Source of the DNA: Zingiber officinale
Taxonomy: Eukaryota > Streptophyta > Magnoliopsida > Zingiberales > Zingiberaceae
Direction of reading: 5' to 3'
Assembly: GCF_018446385.1 (NCBI RefSeq)
Contig: NC_055987.1
Span: 5,603,705-5,667,704 of the forward strand
DNA: 64,000 nt
The position numbers were made by a program, and so were the translations under genes. Of this stretch, positions 48,521 to 59,293 are shown in pieces; positions within the stretch are counted from its first letter, which is position 1, and the number at the start of each line of letters is the position of its first letter. Under the pieces are notes generated by a model. The model was not told the DNA's origin, made no database searches, and saw nothing but the letters and a program-made list of their open reading frames with translations.

Positions 48521-50209
48521 CTATGGGGTAGAGAAGATGCTCCTAGGAACCCAACACCTATTGGTGCTCCTTGGATGCTCTAGGTACTTACTAGGGATAA
48601 CTTCCCTAGATACCTTCCTAGTGACCTTGTTGGGCTTCTTAGAAGCCTTGGTCACATTTTCTAGGTCAACTCTAGGGATAGCCTCCCTTGTGACCTTGTT
48701 AGTGACTTTCTTAGACTTCTTAGAAGTCTTAGTCACTTTGGTTGCAAAGGTACTTCTAGGGATATCTTCCCTTGTATCCTTGACTTGACCTCTAGACTTA
48801 GGGTTTGTTCCATAACTATATGGAACCCTATGATAACTAGGCACATCCTTTTTAGCTTTGAGTTTGTATCCCAAACCTCTATGGTCATTGGATGACTTTT
48901 GTACCCCTAAACCTAGGTTATGCTCATTTTGCCCTTTTAGGATATTTTCCATCCTTTTTAGGGTCTTTTCCATTTTATCAAGCCTTGACCTCAAGACTTG
49001 ATTTTCTATCATTAAATCCTTAGATTTTGAATTTTTATTACATCCATGAGCATTTTTGTTTCTAGGCTTGTAGCTAAAATCCTTAGAGTTCTTGCCTAGA
49101 CTTTTACCTACATTCCTAGCCTTAGGTGTAGTAGTTTTAGCATGAAAAGCTATATGTTTTTCCTTAATGCTATCATGCTTCCTATTTTCATGGTAAATAG
49201 CATTAAAATGATATAAATTGGAACTATCATGCTTTTTACCATAATTTAAAGGAGTAGACTCAATGAAAGTTACCTTTCTTTTTACCTTGGAGGCTCCCCC
49301 TTGACTTGAGCTTCCTCCATGAGCCTTGACCATCTTCTTCCCCTTGGGACATTGACTTCGGTAATGCCCTTTTTGTTGACACAAGAAGCACACAATGTGC
49401 TCCTTGCTCTTCTTTGTCCCGAGGGTGGTCTCCTTTGGCTTCTCCTTGCCCTTTTGTGTCACTTGACCCTTCTTCTTGGCCAAGTTAGGACACTTGCTCT
49501 TGTAGTGCCCACTTTCCCTACACTCAAAACATATTATATGATTTTTATTTTTAATTGAAACATTTATACCTTCTTGTGTAGGGATGACACTTGTTCCTCC
49601 ATTTGATATTTCTTGAATTTTGGAGGTGGCACCATCTTCTTCTTCTTCACTTGACCCGGATGCGGAGGCCTCTTCTTGCTCCGGGTTCATTGATCTACAC
49701 TCCCCCTCAATCCTAGAGGTGGAGGCTTCATCATCTTGTATATGGAACAAGGAGTATGCTCCCTCCTTGTTCTCTTCATTGCACTCCCTTGAAGATGAAG
49801 CTTCTTCTTCGGAGGTTGATCATCTCTCAACCTCGGAGTCCTCCTCTTGGTTTTGCTCCAAAGAGTCACCCTCTCTGGATTCTTCTTGCTCTTATACAGT
49901 GGAGGAGATCTCTTCATGAAACTTGGCCAATTTACTCCATAATTCCTTTGCATCTTCAAATTCTCCAATTTTGCAAAGGATGGTGCTTGGCAATAAATTG
50001 ATCAAAAGCTTGGTCACTTTGTCATTGGCCTCGCACCTTTGGACTTGCTCTTGGCTCCACTTGCTCCTCTTGAGAACTTTGCCTTTTGAGTTTGTTGGAG
50101 TCTTGAAGCCTTCCATAAGAGCAAACCATTGCTCTATCTCCATCATAAGAAAATTTTTGATTCTTGATTTCCAAGAATCGAAGCTCGTGGAAGTGTATGG
50201 TGGAGCCAC
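48521..50209 (-). other. gag region of element B
   Basis: The upstream part (50,209-49,892) resembles the DUF4219/UBN2 capsid-like region of Copia gag (FDSWKSRIKNFLMMEIEQW). Downstream come an acidic serine-rich stretch, two CCHC zinc knuckles and a lysine-rich tail with coiled-coil character (NQVLRSRLDKMEKTLKRMEN). It would package element RNA. The mobilising enzymes must have come from another element. Confidence 0.75.
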
Positions 50210-50218
50210 CCTTGTGTC

Positions 50219-51974
50219 TGTTGGTGCAACCTTAGGTCAAGGTTGACCTGGTTGACCTGACTCGAGTTGACCTGACTCGAGTTGTGTTTTGATGTTTGAC
50301 GATGTTTGACGAGAAGAGAGTTGTATTCTTGATGTTTGACAAGAATAGGTGTTTGGGAGATTGTAGGTGCAACCTTAGGTCAAGGTTGACCTGGTTGACC
50401 TGATTCGGGAAAAGTCCAAGCAGGGAGCTTGGCACGCGAAAAGTCCAAGTATGGAGACTTGGCACTGGAAAAGTCCAAATACGGAGACTTGGCACGGGGA
50501 AAAGACCAAGCAGGTAGCTTGGCACGCGGAAAGTCCAAGTATGGAGACTTGGCACGGCGAAAGTCCAAACAGGGAGTTTGGCACGAGGAAAAGTCCTGGT
50601 GAGTGAAGCCAGGCAGTCGGAGAAGTCCTGGTGAGTGAAGCCAGGCAGTCGGAAAATCCTGGTGAGTGAAACCAGGTGAAAATCCTAGTGAGTGAAGCTA
50701 GGTGAAAGTGGAAGTCCTGGTGAATGAAGGCAGGCAGTGAGAAAGTCCTAACTGGGATGTTAGGCAGTGTGGAAAGTCCTGGTGAGTGAAGCCGGGAAAG
50801 TCCTGGGATGTTAGGCGGTTGGAAAGTCCTGGTGAGTGAAGCCAGCGGTGAGAAAGTCCTAACTGGATGTTAGGCGTTGGAAATCTGGTGAGTGAAGCCG
50901 GTGAAAGTCCGGTGAGTGAAGCGAGCAGGAAAATCCAGATGGATCGGGGATGATCGGACATCCGGTGTTGAGGAAAGTCCAAGTAGGTCAAAGGATTGAC
51001 CGGACACTTGGCGGGAAATTCTAGATCAAGGGAGTGACCGGATGCTAGGAATGAAGTACCAACAGTCGAGGTTGACCGAATGTTGGTTTGGAAGGCTTGG
51101 GACTTGGTTTGGGCAAAACCAAGTCATTAGTTATCTGATCGGTCTGGTGACCGATCAGTGTGCTACTGATCGATATCGATCGGTCTGTGGACCGATCAGG
51201 AGCTTCCCTGATCGGTCGTGGCGACCGATCGGAGACGATGTCGCGGAAGGAAGAGCTTCAAAGCCAAGAGTTGGGATCGGTGTGTGGACCGATCAGTGCA
51301 GAGCCTGATCGGTCCACAGACCGATCAGGGTTCTAGCCGTTGCAACGCAACGGCTAGTTTCTTCGCTGTCAGATTCTAGCTGCGTTACGTTGCAACGCTA
51401 GTTTCTTCACTGTTTTTCTTCGCAGTATAAAGGAGACGAGGGCATCTTCCGTGCAGGTTTTCTTCCTCTTCTTTTTGGTGTTGTTCTGGTGCTTGAGCTT
51501 TGTTGAGCTCTTCTTCGCAAGCTTCGCGTGAGCTTCTTCCTTCGGCTGGGACTCCGACTGAGCTGCTGCTGTGGTTGGCGTCTAAGAAGCTGTTGCTTCT
51601 TCAACAATCGACAAGAAGGCAAGGGTTGTTTACATTTGCTGTGTATTTATTTCTTGCTTCTCTTGTATATGTACTCCTTATCTTGCTGTTGCAAGAAGTA
51701 GTTGTGGCGAGGTTTCTCCACCCATAAGGAGCTCATATTTAGCCGGTTCTCCGGGGATTCATCCACCGACGGATTGATAGGCTTCGTCCACCTTACGGAC
51801 ACGCCGAGGAGTAGGAGTCCATCTCCGAACCTCGTTACATCGGTTTGTTTTTTCTTCTCCTTATTTTCTTCCTTGTATTTCCGCTGCGACTAACCCTAAC
51901 TGTAGGAAGAACGCGAGAATTTGGGGCGGCTATTCACACCCCCCCTCTCTAGCCGAGTACGAACGATCCCAACA
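50219..51974 (+). mobile_element. solo LTR (F) inside element B
   Basis: Starts TGTTGGTGCAACC and ends GATCCCAACA, flanked by the 5-bp duplication GTGTC (50214-50218 and 51975-51979). No interior or second LTR is present, so it is a solo LTR left by recombination. TATAAAG at 51,426-51,432 is a likely promoter. It carries a GGTGAGTGAAG minisatellite (about 50,590-50,930) and a GATCGGTC/GACCGATC palindrome cluster (51,135-51,330). Its terminal bases resemble those of A and B but the body differs, so it is a related subfamily. Confidence 0.85.
51135..51330. repeat. GATCGGTC palindrome cluster in solo LTR F
   Basis: Repeated CTGATCGGTC..GACCGATCAG inverted pairs, plus GATCGATATCGATC. The words differ from those in A and B, but the layout (paired palindromes in the LTR upstream of the promoter) is the same. 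Confidence 0.8.
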
Positions 51975-52140
51975 GTGTCAAATCCAAGTCCATCTTGGAA
52001 TTGCATCTTGAAGTTGTGCTTCTTGAAATCTTTGACTTTTGATGAATTTGCTTCAACTTCTTCACCCTCTAGCTTTGCTTATTTTGTTTGACCCTTCCGG
52101 CGATGATTCCGGTGAAGAGCAACCTGACTCTGATACCACT

Positions 52141-53819
52141 TGTTGGGACCGAAACGTAGCTAGAGGGGGGGTGAATAGTTCATCGCGTGCTCTTTGCTCG
52201 GCGTTGCTTGTTTCTTCAAAGATGCGCAGCGGAAAATACAGAAACAAACCACACAACGCTAACAAGGTTGGTTTACTTGGTATCCACCTCACAAGAGGTG
52301 ACTAGTCCAAGGATCCACACCTATTCACGCACCCTCCACTAATAAAACTCTCCTTTATGGTAACTATAAAGGGCGGAGAAGCCCTACAAGACTCAATACA
52401 AGAAGAAAGGGAAAGGTAATGAAATACAAGCTTACAAGCTTACAATGAGAGCAACAACCCTAACCCTAGTTTCTTATTCTTGCTTTGATCCGCCTCTTGA
52501 CTTGGAAGAACCTCCAAGAGCCTTCAAGAACTGGCGATCTCGAGCTTGAGAAGAGCTGTGGAGAAGCTGGTGAAGATCTGAAATGAATCGGTGAAGAGCT
52601 TTCCGCAGCCATCGCACGCCTGCAGCTCAAATACGACGCAACGGTCGGATCCCGATCGATTCGAAAACTCCCAATCGATCGGGGAGGCTTTGGATCGATC
52701 CACGGATCGATCCAGAGCGCCTCTGTGCTCTGGGAAAACTCCTGGATCGATCCACGGATCGATCCAGCGCTTATCGCGTGAACCAGCTGCGTCCCAATCG
52801 ATCGGCTGATCGATTGGGACCTCTGGATCGATCCACTGATCGATCCAGAGGCTCTCTGTTCGCTGGGAAAGACCTGGATCGATCCACTGATCGATCCAGA
52901 GGCTTTCTGTTCGCTGGGAAAAGCCTGGATCGATCCACTGATCGATCCAGCTCCTGGATCGATCCACTGATCGATCCAGATCTTAGTTTTGCCCAAAATC
53001 AAATCCCAAGCCTCTCAAACCAACATCCGGTCAACCTTGACCTGTTGGTACATCATGCCTAGCATCTGGTCACTCCCTTGACCTGCCAGGACTCCTCACC
53101 AAGTGTCCGGTCAATCCCTTTGACCCACTTGGACTTTTCTCTTCGTGCCAAGTATCCAGTCAATCCTTTGACCTACTTGGACTTCTCTCTTCGTGCCAAG
53201 TATCCAGTCAATCCGTTGACCTACTTGGACTTCCAAACACCAGATGTCAGATCATCCTTGATCCATCTGGATTTTCCCTATGCCTGGCTTCACTCACCAG
53301 GACTTCCAATCTGCCTAGCTTCACTCACCAGGTCTTTCACCTAGCTTCACTCACTAGGATTTTCACCTGGCTTCACTCACCAGGATTTCCTTCTGCCTGA
53401 CTTCACTCACCAGGACTTTCTTCTGCCTGGCTTCACTCACCAGGACTTTCACCTAGCTTCACTCACTAGGATTTCCAATCTGCCTAGCTTCACTCACCAG
53501 GTCTTTCTTCTGCCTGGCTTCACTCACCAGGACTTTCACCTAGCTTCACTCACTAGGATTTTCACCTGGCTTCACTCACCAGGATTTCCTTCTGCCTAAC
53601 ATTCCATTTAGGACTTCCCAGTCAAGTATCCAGTCATCCTTGACCTACTTGACTCTTCTTCATCCACACTGATCAGTCCTTGATCAGAATCTCCTCACAT
53701 GAACAACCGCACCTGCATTGTCCATTGTATCTATATATATTGTCAAACATCGAAACTGTGACCAAGACTCAAGCTTGGTCAACTCAGTCAACCTTGACCT
53801 AAGGGATATTGCACCAACA
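52141..53819 (-). repeat. 5' LTR of element B
   Basis: 1,679 bp, without the MITE. It holds the ATCGAT palindrome array (52,685-52,985) and the minisatellite (53,285-53,595). The telomere-like CCCTAACCCTAG lies near 52,457. Confidence 0.85.
52685..52985. repeat. ATCGAT palindrome array in the right LTR of element B
   Basis: Contains one more palindrome pair (about 52,953-52,980) than the left LTR of the same element, so the array changed length after insertion. Confidence 0.85.
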
Positions 53820-53824
53820 GTAGA

Positions 53825-54352
53825 GACAGCCAACAGCAGCTGCACCATCGGACACAAGAAAGTTTTTAAACCAAATGCTTTGTGAACAGATACAGTTAAA
53901 GCTTTGAAAACCTGTGAAATCAGTCTTATGATTCCCCTCTACCAATAGCTACGAAATCAGTCTTATGATTCCCCTCTACCCTTTGACCGCTCAATCTTCC
54001 ATTATCTGCTTCTTATTAAAAACCTTCATCACTTCCTTTGGTTGCTTTTTGTTGCCCTCTGCCACATTTTTGCTACATTTTTGCCTTTTTGCCACATTTT
54101 AACTACACTCTGCTCAATCCTACCCCCTGATCTCATCACTGCATCAGGAGAAGCCTCTTCATGGATCCCAATCGTAAATTCTCTAAAACATTTTAAGATC
54201 CACCATACCTAACTCATTTGCTGTAATTCATGTACTACAGAATATATGTTGACAACAAAAAACTCAAATCAATCAATAAAATTCAAAATTTTCTTGTGGT
54301 TAATGTGCAAAAGGCAAACTCTACCATTCAGAAATTTTGGGGATACTAAAAC
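53825..54352. other. unassigned sequence between elements B and E
   Basis: Continuation of the sequence interrupted by B. It contains a short direct repeat, GAAATCAGTCTTATGATTCC, near 53,919 and 53,949, and pyrimidine-rich stretches. No gene recognised. Confidence 0.35.
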
Positions 54353-57300
54353 TGTAAAATACCGGAAATAGGCGAATATTAATAAGGGAATTTTCCGGAA
54401 TTTTTAGAAATTTTTCGGAAATTTTTCGGAGCTCGTATGGACGAGTTAACGGGGATGAAAACGGAGTCCGGAAAAGCCTGTTTAGGCTACCCTGTTTTAA
54501 TGAGGAAAAGTTTTAATTTTTCCTTTTCCTTTTCTTTTTCTTTTTTCTTCTTTTTCTCTGGTTTTCTCCGACGCTGAACCCGCGTGCCGACTTCTTCCTC
54601 TTCGCGCGCCCGACGCCACCGAGCCCTAACCGCTCGAGGCGATTCTTCATCCCCTCTCCTCTCCCGAGCCGATCTTCACTTCTTCCCTCTTCTCATCTTT
54701 CTCTCCTTCTCTGCCGAGCCGGTCGAGCCACCACCCGTCCACCTCTTTCGAGCGCCGGCAGCCGACCTTCCCCACTGCTCTCGGCCGACACCGTTCAACA
54801 ACGCCAGCGTTCATTGGGTTGTGCCCTAGCGCCGCTGCCTCCCTTGCCCTATTGCGTTTTCCGGTCGCCACAGCCGATGCCGACGGACCAGAGCAACACT
54901 GTGCCCTAGATTTGCAGCGCCGCCGACCCACTCTGCCCTAGTTATCTCCGACACTGCCCTCTTGCAGTGTGCTTCGCCCGCCACCGCCCTTATGATCTAG
55001 TGCTGGTCGGCCAGCCGTCGAGTGCCAGTAGCCACCTTGTTATCGGCTTGAGTGTCTGGCACTAGGGTTTCCAGCAGCAGCCTTGTCCGGTCCTTGGTCG
55101 TTGCAGGCGATAAAGGAAGAGGTAAAGTGCTCGGGTTATGTTGGAAATTAGGGTTGTGGTTTGATTCCTGTGGTTGATCTCAGTTCTTGATTCTTGCTTG
55201 GACAGTTGGTGGAGTTTCCTGCTTGAGCGGCAACCTCTGTCTCCAGCAAAATCTTTGGTCCAGCAATCCTAAGGTAAGGGTTTGGAGTGTGGTTGATTTG
55301 GCACGTTCTTGATACATGTTGTTTTAGGTATGATTGTTTTGGTTGTAGGTGAATTATACTGGATGGTTAGGTTGATTAGGGTTTACCCTAATTTAGCCTT
55401 AAGGATTTTAATTAGCCATTTATTTGGATTGTAGCTAAATAAAAGAAATAATATACACATTGATACCACAGGACTTTGACGCGAGACGATCATCTTGACG
55501 GCGAATTGGGACCGATTTGGACCTTGTAGAGGCGGGTACCTCTTGACTTATCTTTTATGATATTGTCATTGGATATGCATAGTATTTTATAACTACATGC
55601 AATGAACATGTTTGCCTTTGGTATGTCACTGTTTGATATCCATAGCATGTTAGGTTTGTCACCTGTGATGTATCCGTGCTTATATCTCATGATTTGTTGC
55701 CATGATTATCTTGTTACCATGAGTATCTTAGTTTCTAGAGTGACATATCATGCTTACTGAGGTTAGGACTAGGATTTGGATTGTTGTTTCTGGCCTGTGT
55801 ATCTAGATTATCTGATACTTAGGTTTTTGTGCCATATCAGGTTTGTGTACCTCTATTTGTATATCATATATGATTCGGGTGTTTAGACCCTGATTCTTTG
55901 ATCTGTGTATATTGTTGGTACATATGCTATGAAAGAGGGATATGATTTGGGTCTAGGTTGTTATGCCTTAGAGGATTTGTATACCCTAGATCTGCGGATT
56001 TGGCTTACTGATACTGTGGTACCCATATTATGTATATATGAATTTTTCTATGCTGATCATGATATTCCATACTTATTATGTTCAGGACCATAGGTTTTTT
56101 TTGATATTCTATCTGACCTGTGTATTCAAGATTTTGGTATGTGACCATCGCTTTTACAGTACCCATCTTGTATATATGGATATGGTTATGTTGATCAGTT
56201 TTTGTTATGTATAGTGACATGCATCATGATTGCATGCTGTGCGATTGTCGGCTCCACTATGGTTGTGCCCATCGCCAGTTACATGTACTGCACACACCCC
56301 CACTCATGGTTTAGTGGTATATCAGACAGGTGTGTGGCGGTTCTGCTGTTTGGCTCCGTTGGTCTGAGGACTCAGCGTGGTAGCCGGCAGATTCCTGCTC
56401 ACTGGCATTTAGTGTAGCGAGTAGCCGTGACGGTGGACTCGCTTTAGCTCCTGGTCGGTGACTCGGTAGCCAGAGATACCTCCCGTCGTCGTACCGAGTT
56501 GAGAGCATTGAGCTCCCCATTTATGATTTGGGGTCACAGGATAGGAGTACTCCGACAAGATCCCGCCCACCGGTCACTCATCGAGTAGTGACGGGGTGCA
56601 GTTGTCACTGATCCTACCCACTCGGTCTCACCATTTGTGTGAGATGACTGACTAGCGTGGGTGACCAGACGCATCATTAGCATCATATGCATTGATGCAT
56701 TTATATTTTATGATTGTGTTTGCTGCATTTGGTTGTTGCATTTTGGTTGGATACATACTTTTGACCTGTATATAGGAATATTGACACTTTCGGTTTGACG
56801 ATAGGAGTTCCTGGTGAGTACAGACTTCCTCGGTTACCTTTCGGTTTTGCGTATTCCTATATATGATTAGGAAGTTGTATTCCATGTTTGTTCTGTTAGA
56901 TATATTTTACTACTCATGTCCATTGGTATTGAGTTGTTGAACTCACCCCGTTGATACTATGTTTTTCGGTACCAGGTTGGTTTTGGTGTCGCTTGGAGTA
57001 TCCTGTCTGATGGTCCCCACGTCACATCAGAGGACTTATCGATTTCACGTATGTTTTGTTTGTTTATGTATCAGTTTGTTTAGCTCTGTACTCCGGTTTG
57101 TTTTTGGAGTGGTGATGTCGTTATGTGGTATTTTGTATTTGTTATTGGTTGTGTAAGCCTAGCCGGCTAGCAGTTTTGTGTTTGGGAGTGGGCTGCTTTA
57201 TTTTTAACTGCGTGGTGGTGTCAACCAGAGGCTGAATTTGATATTAACTGCGTGGTGTTTGTTTTCTTTTATTGTTATTATTCCAGCCGAATGTGGCTGA

Positions 57301-57377
57301 GGTATATAGTGCTTGTAGAAAAGATTCAGATTGTCCTACCGAAATTTCTTCGGACGGAGACTCCTCCGGGCGTGACA
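54353..57377 (+). repeat. left LTR of element E
   Basis: About 3,025 bp. A pyrimidine-rich leader-like stretch (54,505-54,570) is followed by a GC-rich block (54,570-55,100), then AT-richer sequence and a second GC patch around 56,340-56,660. It matches the right LTR with a constant offset of 7,570 bp until a small insertion near 63,100. Confidence 0.85.
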
Positions 57378-57712
57378 ATTTAGTGGTATCGAGCGGTATA
57401 CGATACTTGCTATGTGTTCTGGACTTTCGAGATTTATCTGATATCAATTTATTTGGTATCAGAGATCGACTTACGTGTCTTATTTTTTCCGGTGTTTCGG
57501 ATTTTGTGTTTTGGTTTTCTCGATGTGACTTTTCGGGACCTGGCAGCAGCAGGACATCTCCAAGCTATAGAAGGTATGTTGGTATACTGTTATCCTATTA
57601 TTTAGTTAGTGTATGCATTGTTGACTGTGATAGTTATGACACTTTGTATCTGGTATCTGTCTGATGTTGTAGCCATATTATATGTGATGGGATAGTCACT
57701 GATCTTGATCGA

Positions 57713-57794
57713 CCTTAATAGAGATTAAGGAATATAATCTCTGTTGATTTTTCATATTTTACCATTAGTAGTATTAGCTTTAGTTACTACTAAT
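57713..57794 (+). repeat. leading hairpins in the interior of element E
   Basis: CCTTAAT (57713-57719) pairs with ATTAAGG (57724-57730) around AGAG. ATTAGTAGTA (57764-57773) pairs with TACTACTAAT (57785-57794), a perfect 10-bp stem with an 11-nt loop. Confidence 0.7.
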
Positions 57795-58567
57795 TGGTTA
57801 TGAGATGGAGGCACATACCAGCCTCTGTTGTTATTAGTGTGTAGTAGATAGTATCTTCATATTCATGTTGACTAGTCAGTAGAATACCGATATACTTTAG
57901 TTAGTTTTCGTCGGTAGATGATTATTGTACTCTGGTTAGATCGGTCAATAGAAAACTGATTTACACATATTGACTAGGGTTAGTCATGGGTTGATTTACC
58001 CTAGACGCTTGTAGAGGTTTTATTGGTTCTTGATTAGTTAGTAGATGACCGATTAGTTTTGTTGATCCGATCAGTAGGGGATTGACCTACTTTACTTTTA
58101 GATGTTTGAATCTTGGGTTATTCGTGCTTAGTTGGATAACTTGAGCACAACGAGTACCTAGCTTATACTGATGTGGGAAAGGGTTGAACTAGCCATATAC
58201 TATTGATGATTTGGTCAGTCGATAGAGGATCGATGTATCCTATTCCATGGGTACTGTAATTTTAGACTGTATGTACCTAATTGGATAACTTAAAAGATGA
58301 CATAGGGTTTATGTGGTAGATTGGATTAAATATGCTGATTTTGCATATCTATGAAGTGTGTATATGATTGATATGAGTGGAAGAAGTTCTATGATGGATA
58401 GTTCATTTGTGGATAGTGAGATATTCCCATCTAGATATGGTTATTGTAGATTTCTTGTGGATTATAGCTATTTAGTTAGCTGTACGTGCCTGATTGACAT
58501 ATTTGAGGTATCTTGTTGATTATGTGTGATTTGTGAATGCACCTGGGTTTTAGTATGCCTTATTGGA

Positions 58568-58820
58568 AGTATATGTTGATTATACTCTTGGCATATGTGT
58601 ATATTTGTCATGTGAGTGTTGTTTGAGGGGTATTGTTGATTTTACCTACGATGGTATATGCACACGGGTTCGGTATACATTGTTGGAGGTATCACGGTGA
58701 TTTATACCTATGATGTGAGTATTTTTGGTGTGTACTAATTGGAGGAGTATGTCGATCATACTTATGTTGTGTGTGCACGTGTGCCAGATGTATGGTTGGT
58801 AGAATCATGATGATTCTACC
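58568..58820 (+). repeat. array of five hairpin units with differing stems
   Basis: Units spaced 52-61 bp apart. Stems: AGTATA/TATACT (58568-58586), GGTA/TACC (58629-58646), AGGTAT/ATACCT (58687-58709), AGTATG/CATACT (58746-58762), GGTAGAATCA/TGATTCTACC (58798-58820). Loops often contain TGTTGAT or a variant. Between stems the units share degenerate TATG..GTGTG..TTGG words. Confidence 0.75.
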
Positions 58821-58886
58821 TATGTTAAATGTAGAATATTAAATGTCTACATTATGATATTGGTTGTTTTACCCTGTCAACTAATT

Positions 58887-58919
58887 CTCCCATTAGTGGG
58901 TGACCGACCCACTAGGAGG
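58887..58919 (+). repeat. isolated hairpin between the two arrays
   Basis: AGTGGGT (58895-58901) pairs with ACCCACT (58907-58913) around GACCG. Outer CTCC (58887-58890) can pair with GGAG (58915-58918). Confidence 0.65.
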
Positions 58920-59070
58920 ATGATAGAGTTGACTATGGAATTGATTTGCTTACTGGGTGGTTATACCCTAGGCTACCCACCGTGATATGTGGTAGAGAGA
59001 TTTTGTGCTGTCTCTAGCTAGATAGTTAGGTGCTTTGGGCACTTATGTATCCACATGTTATGGATCGTTT

Positions 59071-59293
59071 GTGGTAGAGCGTAGCTCCCACATATTCTGG
59101 ATTGTTTGTGGTGGAGCGTTGCTCCCACATATTACGGATTGCTTGTAGCGGAGCATTGCTCCCATATTTATTGTAGATACATATTTCGGGTTATTTGTGG
59201 TGGAGCGTTGCTCCCACATATGGAGGATTTCTTGTGGTAGAGCGTTACTCCCACATTTGTGGTATTTCGTGTGATGGAGCGTTGCTCTCACAC
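59071..59293 (+). repeat. array of six GGAGC-GTT-GCTCC hairpins
   Basis: Hairpins at 59071-59091, 59108-59128, 59150-59162, 59197-59217, 59234-59254 and 59269-59293. The common form is GTGG-x-GGAGC, a 3-nt turn, then GCTCC-CAC. In the last unit the outer pair changes together, to GTGTGA/TCACAC. Confidence 0.8.

Larger units (their letters stand above)
44141..53819 (-). mobile_element. young gag-only LTR element (B) with two later insertions
   Basis: LTRs at 44,141-46,169 and 52,141-53,819 run TGTTGGGACC..GCACCAACA. The flanking duplication is GTAGA (44136-44140 and 53820-53824). The coding direction is minus: a primer site (complement of TGATACCA, about 52,126-52,138) lies next to the right LTR, and a polypurine tract sits at 46,170-46,183 beside the left LTR. 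The interior has a gag region (48,521-50,209 and further right) with two zinc knuckles, CFECRESGHYKSKC and CFLCQQKGHYRSQC. No pol was found. The LTRs differ by about 3% in the stretch I compared, so it is young. It contains a hAT MITE and solo LTR F. Apart from that insertion the gag region looks largely open. Confidence 0.85.

Noticed and set aside
54584-54829. 81-codon ORF present twice (again at 62,154)
   Set aside because: It lies in both LTRs of element E and has no known domain. It is recorded as a finding about the LTR and not as a gene.
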